From Microbacterium sp. 8M (GTDB lineage Bacteria; Actinomycetota; Actinomycetes; Actinomycetales; Microbacteriaceae), in NCBI RefSeq assembly GCF_902506375.1, contig NZ_LR733284.1, positions 370,076-434,075 on the forward strand: a DNA stretch of 64,000 nt. The letters are read 5' to 3'. Positions 1-6,422 of the stretch are shown here, piece after piece. Position numbers and translations under genes: made by a program. The first letter of the stretch is position 1, and each line of letters starts with the position of its first letter. Below the pieces are notes generated by a model. It ran no database searches. It saw nothing but the letters and a program-made list of their open reading frames with translations, and was not told where the DNA came from.

Positions 1-259
1 TCCGCGGAGGCCACGGTGCCGATGCCCTGCACGCTCACCGCGGCGCTGCCCGTGCTGGGCCACGCGACGGCGGCGGCCGGTGCGGCTGCCGGCTGGAACA
101 CGGCGGCGGTGGTCACGGGCTGGACGGCGTTGAGCGGCCAGAGCGCGGTGGTGGCGCCGTACGCGAGGGCGACGACCAGCAGGCCCGCGGGCGGCAGCAG
201 CACGGCGGGCCGGGCGAGGCTGCGCCGTGGTGCGTCGTCGAGCAGCGCGCGCGCCGCCG
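1..259 (-). pseudogene. Middle part of a D-alanyl-D-alanine carboxypeptidase-like gene, cut off by the window edge
   Basis: Read from 259 down to the window edge, the minus strand stays open for about 86 codons. It encodes a basic stretch (APRRSLARP), one hydrophobic helix (LLVVALAYGATTALWPL), a Pro/Ala-rich linker and then a WPSTGSAAVSVQGIG segment. This order, a membrane anchor followed by an Ala/Pro linker and a mature start with a WP...GSAAV motif, is what I recall from D-Ala-D-Ala carboxypeptidases of Microbacteriaceae, which trim peptidoglycan outside the membrane. The catalytic SxxK part would lie beyond the edge. The N-terminal part is probably the acidic stretch at 516-897, separated by the foreign block 260-515. 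The reading frames on the two sides of that block do not match. The family call rests on memory of related proteins and is only moderately sure. Confidence 0.5.
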
Positions 260-386
260 CCGGCTCGATCGTGAACGACACCGCGCTGACGGCGGGCAGG
301 CGGCGGCCGGCATAGCACCAGCCCCACCCGTCCGCGACGACGCGGGCCGCACCCGCGGTCATGTCAGACCTCGCGGCGCAGCTCGC
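260..386 (-). repeat. 127-bp exact inverted copy of the ykoE/ykoD junction (1763-1889)
   Basis: Positions 260-386 are the exact reverse complement of 1763-1889; each pair of matching positions adds up to 2149. The source copy holds the last 8 codons of ykoE and the first 34 codons of ykoD, where it belongs. The copy here carries the same ykoD start codon (minus strand, at 362) but runs straight into the carboxypeptidase-like reading frame at 259, and on its other side into a different ABC ATPase at 387. The identity stops abruptly at both ends with no target-site duplication or terminal repeat. I infer a chimeric read or mis-assembly rather than a mobile element. Confidence 0.9.
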
Positions 387-397
387 CCGACGGACAA

Positions 398-515
398 GTG
401 CTCGAGTTCTCGCATGCGACGAAGCGCTTCGGCGTACTCACCGCCGTCGACGACCTCTCCGCCCGCATCGAGCCGGGTGCGGTGACCGCGTTCCTCGGAC
501 CGAACGGCGCCGGGA
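398..515 (+). pseudogene. N-terminal fragment of an ABC transporter ATPase
   Basis: A GTG start at 398 opens a frame reading LEFSHATKRFG, then a typical ABC N-terminal strand region (AVDDLSARIEPGAVTAFLGP) and most of a Walker A motif, NGAGN. The Walker A lysine is replaced by Asn at the very point where the sequence switches to the carboxypeptidase-like gene (about 513-516). After that the frame encodes nothing ABC-like. The fragment therefore has no complete nucleotide-binding site and cannot work. The style is that of a drug or lipid exporter ATPase with a TKRFG start. Together with the neighbouring ykoD copy it makes a 256-bp block of two ATPase N-termini placed head to head, which I take to be an assembly artefact. 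Confidence 0.7.
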
Positions 516-897
516 ACAGCGGATGCTCGACCGGGCTGTCCTGCCGCGGGAACAGGGGGCCCGGCTCCGCGGCAGGCTTCGATGCCGGGAAGAGCCCCGC
601 CGATCCGATGGCGCCCTCGGGCGTCGCGTCCGGCGCCGTGTCCGTGTCTGCGTCGTCCGGGGCGCCATTCTTGGGCGCCGTGTCGGGGATGGCGTCCTCG
701 GCGGTCGCGTCCGACGCCGCGTCCGGGTCCGCGCCGTCAGGGGTGGCGTCGACGACGGTCGCGACATCCGCGTCGGAGGCCTCTGGCGCATCGAGCGTGG
801 CGACGGCCGGTCCGGCCTCGCCGCCGAGCGCGTCGACCGGCGCGTCGACGCGCTCCGGCACGCCCGGAGCGGCCGCCGGGCCGTCGTCTTCGTTCAC
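516..897 (-). pseudogene. Acidic N-terminal part of the interrupted carboxypeptidase-like gene
   Basis: From a GTG at 897, with AGGAGG directly in front of it, the minus strand encodes about 127 residues starting VNEDDG. They are rich in Asp, Ala, Pro and Thr, have no hydrophobic segment and end in a pattern of LF/HPLF motifs (AGLFPAS, GPLFPRQ, HPLFP). A long, disordered, acidic cytoplasmic tail before a membrane anchor is common in Microbacteriaceae D-Ala-D-Ala carboxypeptidases, so this is probably the start of the gene whose anchor is encoded at 1-259. A segment between the two parts seems to be missing and replaced by the block 260-515. If the chimera is an artefact, the true gene is likely intact. 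Confidence 0.5.
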
Positions 898-1033
898 CCT
901 CCTACCGTATCGGGCGGTCCGGCGGTTCGGCCGTATCCCGAGCGCCCGCTCACGGGCCGAGCGGCAGTGCGCGCCCGCGGCGCATGCGGCGTCATCTCGG
1001 CGACGCACGGTCGCGGTGCACCCCTGGCAGGGC

Positions 1034-1039
1034 TAAAAT
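1034..1039 (+). promoter_or_regulatory. Probable -10 element of the ykoEDC transcript
   Basis: TAAAAT at 1034-1039 is the only AT-rich hexamer in this very GC-rich intergenic stretch and lies about 10 bases before the first conserved bases of the TPP riboswitch. No good -35 hexamer is visible. Confidence 0.5.
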
Positions 1040-1047
1040 GGGCGGAT

Positions 1048-1137
1048 CACCACGGGAGTCCGGCGAGCCGGGCTGAGAGGGAGCGAATCGCGCTTCGACC
1101 GTCGAACCTGATCCGGATCATGCCGGCGCAGGGAGGA
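1048..1137 (+). ncRNA. TPP riboswitch (THI element) upstream of ykoE
   Basis: The leader contains the conserved TPP-aptamer blocks in the right order: GGGCTGAGAGGGAG around 1070-1083, then CGAACCTGATCCGGATCATG around 1103-1122, then CCGGCGCAGGGAGG up to about 1136. TPP riboswitches bind thiamine pyrophosphate in the nascent mRNA and switch off thiamine synthesis and uptake genes. Here the 3' end of the aptamer contains the Shine-Dalgarno sequence GGGAGGAG of ykoE. I therefore infer control at translation initiation. There is no obvious terminator hairpin with a U-run between the aptamer and the start codon. Confidence 0.93.
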
Positions 1138-1143
1138 GTTTCC

Positions 1144-1785
1144 ATGATGCATTCAACGGCAACCGCACATAACGCGAACAGCGGGGCGGTCGCACCAAGG
1201 CTCACCTGGCGGGTCGTCGACATCGTCGTCGCCGCTGTGCTGGGCGTCGTGATCGGCCTGGTCTTCTGGGTCTGGAACACGATCGGGTACGCCTGGTTCA
1301 CCGCGGCCGACGGGCTCACCCCGGGGCTCGGCGGCATCGCCGTCGGGATCTGGCTGCTGGGCGGCGTGGTCGGCGGACTCGTCATCCGCAAGCCCGGTGC
1401 GGCCCTCGTGGTGGAGGTCGTGGCGGCGATCGTCTCGATGCTGATCGGCAACATCTGGGGCGTCTCGACGGTGCTCGAGGGCATCGCCCAGGGTCTCGGC
1501 GCCGAGCTCGTCTTCGCCCTCTTCCTGTACCGCCGGTTCTCGCTGCCGGTCGCGGCTCTCGCCGGCGTCGGCGCCGCGGCCGGGGCCTGGCTGTTCGAGC
1601 TCTTCTACGGCAGCTCGCCGAACATCCTGAAGTCGGCCGTCTTCAACGGGATCTACCTCGGCACCCTCGTCGTCTCGGGTGCCGTGCTGGCCGGCGTGCT
1701 CGGCTGGCTGCTGGTGCGTGCGCTCGCCGCGACGGGCGCGCTCAGCCGCTTCGCCGCCGGACGCGAGCTGCGCCGCGAGGTCTGA
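1144..1785 (+). CDS. ykoE: ECF transporter S component for hydroxymethylpyrimidine (YkoE)
   Basis: This is the substrate-binding membrane subunit of an energy-coupling-factor importer for the thiamine pyrimidine precursor (HMP or related). The 213-residue protein has about five or six hydrophobic helices, beginning VVDIVVAAVLGVVIGLVFWVWN, with the aromatic-rich TIGYAWF and GNIWGVSTVLEG segments that I associate with YkoE. Two ATGs stand side by side at 1144 and 1147. The Shine-Dalgarno GGGAGGAG ends 5 and 8 bases before them, so either can serve. The gene sits right behind a TPP riboswitch and two bases before ykoD. This ykoE-ykoD-ykoC order is the known HMP uptake cassette of Gram-positive bacteria. 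Expression should drop when thiamine pyrophosphate is plentiful. Confidence 0.92.
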   Translation: MMHSTATAHNANSGAVAPRLTWRVVDIVVAAVLGVVIGLVFWVWNTIGYAWFTAADGLTPGLGGIAVGIWLLGGVVGGLVIRKPGAALVVEVVAAIVSMLIGNIWGVSTVLEGIAQGLGAELVFALFLYRRFSLPVAALAGVGAAAGAWLFELFYGSSPNILKSAVFNGIYLGTLVVSGAVLAGVLGWLLVRALAATGALSRFAAGRELRREV

Positions 1786-1786
1786 C

Positions 1787-3277
1787 ATGACCGCGGGTGC
1801 GGCCCGCGTCGTCGCGGACGGGTGGGGCTGGTGCTATGCCGGCCGCCGCCTGCCCGCCGTCAGCGCGGTGTCGTTCACGATCGAGCCGGGGGAGCGCGTG
1901 CTGCTGCTCGGCGCATCCGGCGCCGGAAAGTCCACGCTGCTGACCGGGATGGCGGGTCTGCTCGGCGACGCCGAAGAGGGGGAGCGCACGGGCACGCTCC
2001 TCGTCGACGGCGCCACTCCGGAGAGCCGTCGCGGCCGGATCGGCCTCGTGCTGCAGGATCCGGATGCCGGCGTCGTGCTGAGCCGGGTCGGCGACGACGT
2101 CGCGTTCGGCTGCGAGAACCTCGGCGTCCCCGCAGAGCGGATCCCGGAGCGCGTGCGCGAGGCGCTCGACGCGGTCGGCCTCGAGGTGCCCCTGGACCAC
2201 CGCACGGCCGCGCTGTCGGGCGGTCAGAAGCAGCGGCTCGCCCTCGCCGGCGCCCTCGCGATGCGCCCGGGCCTGCTGCTGCTCGACGAGCCGACCGCCA
2301 ACCTGGATCCGGACGGGGTGCGCGAGGTCCGCGCCGCCGTCGAACGGGCCGTCGAGGCGACGGGCGCCACGCTCGTGGTCATCGAGCACCGCACCGCGGT
2401 CTGGGCCGACCTGATGACCCGCGTGATCGTGGTCAGCGCCGACGGCGGCCTGCTCGCCGATGGCACCCCGGACGAGGTCTTCGGCGTGCACGGCGATGCT
2501 CTCGCGGATGCCGGCGTGTGGGTTCCCGGGCATCCCGTCGACCTGCCCGTGCTGCCACCGGTCGACGAACTCTCCGCCGATCACGAGGGTGCCGTCCTCA
2601 CCACCCGCGACCTCGCGATCACGCGCGACCGCCGCACGGCCGTGCAGACCGGGCTCGACCTCTCGGTGCCGGACGCCTCGGCGACCGTGATCGTCGGCCC
2701 CAACGGCGCCGGGAAGTCCACGCTCGCGCTCACGCTCGCCGGCCTCCTGGATCCGCTGCACGGCGCGGTGGAGGCGGCCGAACGGCTGCGCGGGCGGCGC
2801 GGGCTGGATCCGGTCCGCTGGACGTCGCGCGAGCTGCTCACCCGCATCGGGACGGTGTTCCAGGATCCCGAGCACCAGTTCCTCACGCAGACCGTGCGGG
2901 ACGAGCTCGCCGTCGGTCCCCGCGCGCTCGGGCGGGACGCCGCCCGGGTCGACGCCGTGGTGGACGCGCTGCTCGAGCGGCTCGGCCTGACCGCGCTCGC
3001 CGCGGCGAACCCGTTCACGTTGTCGGGCGGGCAGAAGCGGCGGCTGTCGGTGGCGACGGTGCTCGCCGCCGCTCCCGCCGTCGTGGTGCTGGACGAGCCC
3101 ACCTTCGGCCAGGACCGCCTGGGCTGGATCGGCATCGTGGGTCTGCTGCAGGAGGAGATCGCCCGGGGCACCGCGGTCGTAGCGGTGACCCACGACGCCG
3201 AGGTGATCCGTCACCTCGGCGGGCACCGCATCGAACTGGTGCCCGCCGTGGCCGGATCCGCGGAGCTGACGGCATGA
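1787..3277 (+). CDS. ykoD: ECF transporter ATPase with two fused nucleotide-binding domains (YkoD)
   Basis: A cytoplasmic ATPase that powers the HMP importer. The 496 residues hold two complete ABC domains in one chain. The first has Walker A GASGAGKST (Lys48), signature LSGGQKQR and Walker B LLLLDEP. The second has Walker A GPNGAGKST (Lys310), signature LSGGQKRR and Walker B VVVLDEP. The fused form replaces the separate EcfA1/EcfA2 pair of other ECF systems. The start at ATG 1787 lies two bases after the ykoE stop, and the stop overlaps the ykoC start (ATGA at 3274-3277), so the three genes are translationally coupled. Its first 34 codons are also found inverted at 260-362, which I regard as an artefact of that region and not of this gene. 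Confidence 0.93.
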   Translation: MTAGAARVVADGWGWCYAGRRLPAVSAVSFTIEPGERVLLLGASGAGKSTLLTGMAGLLGDAEEGERTGTLLVDGATPESRRGRIGLVLQDPDAGVVLSRVGDDVAFGCENLGVPAERIPERVREALDAVGLEVPLDHRTAALSGGQKQRLALAGALAMRPGLLLLDEPTANLDPDGVREVRAAVERAVEATGATLVVIEHRTAVWADLMTRVIVVSADGGLLADGTPDEVFGVHGDALADAGVWVPGHPVDLPVLPPVDELSADHEGAVLTTRDLAITRDRRTAVQTGLDLSVPDASATVIVGPNGAGKSTLALTLAGLLDPLHGAVEAAERLRGRRGLDPVRWTSRELLTRIGTVFQDPEHQFLTQTVRDELAVGPRALGRDAARVDAVVDALLERLGLTALAAANPFTLSGGQKRRLSVATVLAAAPAVVVLDEPTFGQDRLGWIGIVGLLQEEIARGTAVVAVTHDAEVIRHLGGHRIELVPAVAGSAELTA

Positions 3278-4116
3278 GCACCGGGTTCGAAGAGCGCAGA
3301 ACGCTCGATATGTCGGCCGGAAGCAGCCGATTGCGCGCTTCGGAACCGGATCCGGCCTCGCCGGCCTGGGTCGACGGCGTGAACCCGGTCACGCGGGTCG
3401 GCCTCTCGCTGCTGTTGTCGATCCCGCTGTTCGCGTCGATCGATGTCACGAGCGGACTCGTCGCGATCGGGCTGCAGCTGCTGTGCCTCCCGCTCACCGG
3501 CCTGCGCCTGGGAACCGTGCTGCGCCGGCTGGCGCTGCTGCTCGCCGTGGCTCCGGTCGCGGGCGTGAGCATGCTGCTCTACGCGGCGCCGGGCGGGCAC
3601 GTCTTCTTCAGCGTCGGGGTCGCCCACATCAGCGAGGCGTCGATCCAGCTCGCGATCGCGGTGTCGATCCGCGTCGTGGCGCTCGGCCTTCCGACCATCC
3701 TGCTGTTCGCCCGCATGGATCCGACCGCGCTCGCGGATGCCCTCGCCCAGGTCGCGCACCTGCCCAGCCGGTTCGTGCTCGGCGTGCTCGCGGGCACCCG
3801 CATGCTGGGGCTGTTCCTCGACGACTGGCGCACGATGTCGCTCGCGCGCCGGGCGCGGGGAGTGGGCGACCGCGGGGTGCTGCGCCGGTTCTTCACGATG
3901 TCGTTCGTGCTGCTCGTCTTCGCCGTGCGCCGCGGGACCAAGCTCGCCCTCGCGATGGAGGCGCGCGGATTCGGATCCGCCATCCCGCGCACCTGGGCGC
4001 GCCCGTCTCGGCTGAGCGGCAGGGACGCGGTCGCGCTCGCCGGGGGTGCGGCCATCATGGCGCTGTCGATCGCGGCAGCCGTGTTGGCGGGCACCTTCGG
4101 GTTCGTCTGGTCTTAG
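3274..4116 (+). CDS. ykoC: ECF transporter T component (YkoC)
   Basis: The energy-coupling transmembrane subunit that links the ATPase to the S component. The 280-residue protein has an N-terminal cytoplasmic region of about 40 residues. Hydrophobic helices follow (VGLSLLLSIPLF, LLCLPLTGLRLG, VLRRLALLLAVAPVAGV), then a long cytoplasmic stretch with the coupling-helix type motifs ARRARGVGDRGVLRR and LAMEARGFGS. An A-R-G motif repeated twice is the hallmark of EcfT proteins. It starts at ATG 3274 inside the ykoD stop. After the stop at 4116 comes a short GC-rich repeat remnant and then the sequencing adapter at 4193-4269, so the natural downstream neighbour is not known. Confidence 0.9.
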   Translation: MSTGFEERRTLDMSAGSSRLRASEPDPASPAWVDGVNPVTRVGLSLLLSIPLFASIDVTSGLVAIGLQLLCLPLTGLRLGTVLRRLALLLAVAPVAGVSMLLYAAPGGHVFFSVGVAHISEASIQLAIAVSIRVVALGLPTILLFARMDPTALADALAQVAHLPSRFVLGVLAGTRMLGLFLDDWRTMSLARRARGVGDRGVLRRFFTMSFVLLVFAVRRGTKLALAMEARGFGSAIPRTWARPSRLSGRDAVALAGGAAIMALSIAAAVLAGTFGFVWS

Positions 4117-4192
4117 CCCCTTCGTCTCGCGCCGCTCGTTCAGGGGGGCGGGGCGTGCTCGCTCCGCTGGTTCAGGGGGGCTGTCTTCACTC

Positions 4193-4269
4193 TTTTTTTT
4201 TTTCAAGCAGAAGACGGCATACGAGATGAGCGCTAGTCTCGTGGGCTCGGAGATGTGGATAAGGGACAG
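4193..4269 (+). other. Illumina Nextera i7 adapter plus poly-T: sequencing contaminant
   Basis: 4193-4203 is a run of 11 T. 4204-4227 equals the 24-base P7 flow-cell sequence without a mismatch. 4228-4235 (GAGCGCTA) has the place and length of an 8-base index. 4236-4269 equals the 34-base Nextera read-2 transposase adapter except for two changes (G at 4258 for T, G at 4264 for A). Poly-T before P7 is the reverse complement of the poly-A seen when a read runs past the adapter end. This is library sequence and not genome. The bases just before it (about 4175-4192, a G-run then a low-quality-like tail) may also be artefact. Confidence 0.98.
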
Positions 4270-4280
4270 GGCTGGAGGGA

Positions 4281-4895
4281 TCAGCGGGCGGGGTCGAGGG
4301 GCACCACGAGCAGCTCCTGGATGCGGCGGCGCACGGTCTCGGCCATGTCAACCGAGGTGGGATCCAGCAGCCATTGCAGTTGCAGCCCGTCCATGAGTGC
4401 GGTGAGCTCGGCCGCGGCGCGCTCCTCGTCCACGTTCGCAGCGAGATAGCCGGCCTCGCGGGCGTCGCGCAGGGCCTTCGCGGTGCCGGAGCGGATCCGC
4501 TGATAGCGGCGGACGAAGTACTCGTGCGCGGGGTGCGAGGGATCCGCCGCCTCAGCTGACAGCACGGCGTACAGGGCGATGATGCCGCCGACCTCCGTGT
4601 TGTGCCGGGCGAGGTCCACCATGCCGCGCAGCACGCCGATGCCGTCCGGCCCCTGCGAGCCATTGCGCCGGAACCGCTCGCGGTCCTCGCGGTCCCTGGT
4701 CTCCAGTACCGCCTCCATCAGCGATTCCTTGGTGGGGAAGTGGTGCGCGAGGCCGGCGCGCGAGATCTCGCAGACCTGCGCGATCTCGAGCATCGTGGCG
4801 CTGTTGAAGCCGACGCGCCCGAACAGCGCGGTCGCGGCGGCGATGATCCGCTCCCGCCGGGCCCTGCCCGTCGTGTATCCGCGTTCGGTCGTCAT
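4281..4895 (-). CDS. TetR-family transcriptional regulator
   Basis: A DNA-binding repressor of 204 residues. The N-terminal 55 residues contain the TetR helix-turn-helix: RRERIIAAATALFGRVGFNSATMLEIAQVCEISRAGLAHHFPTKESL in pieces, with the typical G-F and H-F-x-T-K positions. The C-terminal two thirds are a helical ligand and dimer domain. I start it at ATG 4895 (MTTERG); upstream extension has no TetR-like sequence. It is divergent from the MFS transporter and GH3 glucosidase, which it probably represses in the absence of a glucoside-type signal. The stop codon lies only 12 bases from the end of the adapter contaminant, so its downstream neighbour is uncertain, but the gene itself appears complete. 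Confidence 0.88.
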   Translation of the reverse strand: MTTERGYTTGRARRERIIAAATALFGRVGFNSATMLEIAQVCEISRAGLAHHFPTKESLMEAVLETRDREDRERFRRNGSQGPDGIGVLRGMVDLARHNTEVGGIIALYAVLSAEAADPSHPAHEYFVRRYQRIRSGTAKALRDAREAGYLAANVDEERAAAELTALMDGLQLQWLLDPTSVDMAETVRRRIQELLVVPLDPAR

Positions 4896-4980
4896 CGGTG
4901 TCCCATCGTATGCGTCCCCAGGGCGCCGGAGGGGATCGCGACCGCGGTGGGATCCACGGCCGGAATGCCGCTCAGGGCAA

Positions 4981-5004
4981 AAACCTACACTTGTGCCGGT
5001 TTTC
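4981..5004. promoter_or_regulatory. Candidate TetR operator between the regulator and the MFS gene
   Basis: AAAACC, 12 bases, GGTTTT. The inner bases are partly symmetric (CACTTGTG), giving a 24-bp near-palindrome of the size TetR dimers use. It lies about 6 bases upstream of a TAGCGT hexamer (5010-5015) that could be the -10 of the transporter gene. The site is AT-rich in an otherwise GC-rich gap of 199 bp. Confidence 0.5.
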
Positions 5005-5094
5005 ATGCTAGCGTGCGAACAGCCGGTTCCGAGGGCGCGTCGAGCGCCTTCGTCGGCTCGACCCGAACCCACCGCTCGCCCCCAAGGACTGACA

Positions 5095-6405
5095 ATGACG
5101 TCGACATCATCCGACACGCCCGAAGAGCTGCGTCCGCCCATCACGGAGACCACGTTCGTGGCCACCGCCTCCGGCGAGGACGACCCACCCGCTCCGGTCA
5201 AGGGCGTTCGACGCCTGCTGGCATGGATCATCCCGGCGAACTTCGCGATCTTCGTGATCTGGGGCGCGGTCCCCGGCATCCTGCTGCAGGCGCAGCTCAT
5301 CGCGATGTTCCCCGACGAGAAGACCCAGGTCGCGAACATCGCGATCGTGTCCACGATCGGTGCCCTCGGCGCGATGATCGCCCAGCCCGCCGCCGGACAG
5401 CTGTCCGACCGCACCCGTTCGCGGTTCGGCCGCCGCGCCCCGTGGATCATCGCGGGCGCGATCGTGGGCGGCGCCGCGCTCATCGCCCTCGGGTTCATGA
5501 ACAGCCTCGCGGGCATCATCGTCGCGTGGACGCTGATCCAGGTCGCCTACAACTTCGCGCAGGGTCCTCTCTCCGCGATCCTCCCGGACCGGGTTCCGGT
5601 CGCGCGCCGCGGCACGTTCGCCGCTCTCTCCGGCATCGGACTCATGTTCGGCGCGCTCGGCGGCCAGATCATCGGATCCCAGCTCGCGCACGCGATCACG
5701 CTCGGCTACATCATCTTCGCGGTGTTCGCGGTCGTCGTGCTGCTCGGGTTCGTCCTCGCGAACCCGGACCACTCCAGCCTCAACTTCCGGAACGAGCCGT
5801 TCAGCTTCGGCGAGTTCCTGCGCACGTTCTGGGTCAGCCCGATCAAGCACCCCGACTTCTTCTGGGCGTTCACGGGCCGCCTGCTGCTCTACACCGGATA
5901 CTTCGCCGTCACCGGGTTCCAGCTGCTGATCCTGAAGAACTACCTCGGGGTGAAGGACCCGTTCTCCGTGATCCCGTTGCTCGGCATACTCAGTCTCGTC
6001 GGAATCCTCGTCGCCACGGTGATCTCCGGGCCGCTCTCCGACAAGGTCGGTCGGCGCAAGCCGTTCGTCTTCGGATCCTCCCTGCTCATGGCGGTCGCGC
6101 TGGTGTTCCCGATGATCGCTCCCTCCTACATGTCGTGGATGATCATGACCGTGATCAGCGGCTTCGGATTCGGCATGTTCCAGGCGGTCGACACCGCACT
6201 GATGAGCCAGGTGCTGCCGTCCGCGAAGAACTTCGCCAAGGACCTCGGCGTCGTGAACATCGCCGCGACGCTGCCGCAGACGTTCGCCCCCGGTGTCGCC
6301 GGCGCGATCGTGCTGGCATTCGGATACGGTGCGCTCTTTCCGATCGCGATCGTGCTGAGCGTGCTCGGCGCGGTCAGCGTCTGGTTCATCAAGTCGGTCA
6401 AGTAA
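5095..6405 (+). CDS. MFS sugar transporter
   Basis: A 12-helix cytoplasmic-membrane carrier of 436 residues. The loop after helix 2 carries the MFS signature in the sugar/glycoside form (QLSDRTRSRFGRRAPWIIAGA), and a second half-signature DKVGRRKPFV is seen in the middle loop, showing the two six-helix halves. Sequence style is close to cation-coupled oligosaccharide and sucrose-type carriers. The start ATG 5095 follows a weak AAGGA. The first 45 residues are a hydrophilic cytoplasmic tail. It is followed after 17 bases by a GH3 glucosidase and preceded divergently by a TetR regulator, so it probably imports a beta-glucoside or a related disaccharide that the glucosidase splits in the cytoplasm. 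The exact substrate cannot be told from sequence. Confidence 0.85.
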   Translation: MTSTSSDTPEELRPPITETTFVATASGEDDPPAPVKGVRRLLAWIIPANFAIFVIWGAVPGILLQAQLIAMFPDEKTQVANIAIVSTIGALGAMIAQPAAGQLSDRTRSRFGRRAPWIIAGAIVGGAALIALGFMNSLAGIIVAWTLIQVAYNFAQGPLSAILPDRVPVARRGTFAALSGIGLMFGALGGQIIGSQLAHAITLGYIIFAVFAVVVLLGFVLANPDHSSLNFRNEPFSFGEFLRTFWVSPIKHPDFFWAFTGRLLLYTGYFAVTGFQLLILKNYLGVKDPFSVIPLLGILSLVGILVATVISGPLSDKVGRRKPFVFGSSLLMAVALVFPMIAPSYMSWMIMTVISGFGFGMFQAVDTALMSQVLPSAKNFAKDLGVVNIAATLPQTFAPGVAGAIVLAFGYGALFPIAIVLSVLGAVSVWFIKSVK

Positions 6406-6422
6406 CCCCAGGAGAAGATGAG

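Noticed and set aside
260..1889. The 127-bp inverted repeat read as the ends of an insertion sequence or invertible promoter
   Set aside because: No transposase or recombinase lies between the arms, the arms contain parts of two coding genes, and no target duplication is seen. Chimeric assembly explains it better.
1742..3226. 494-codon minus-strand open frame opposite ykoD
   Set aside because: Antisense open frames are expected in GC-rich DNA. It has no recognisable domain, and the plus-strand ABC motifs are complete.
1822..3270. Long open frame of over 450 codons in the +1 frame of ykoD, rich in Arg, Ala and Gly
   Set aside because: It is the shadow frame of a high-GC gene; codon-position GC bias favours the ykoD frame, and the composition is that of a shifted frame.
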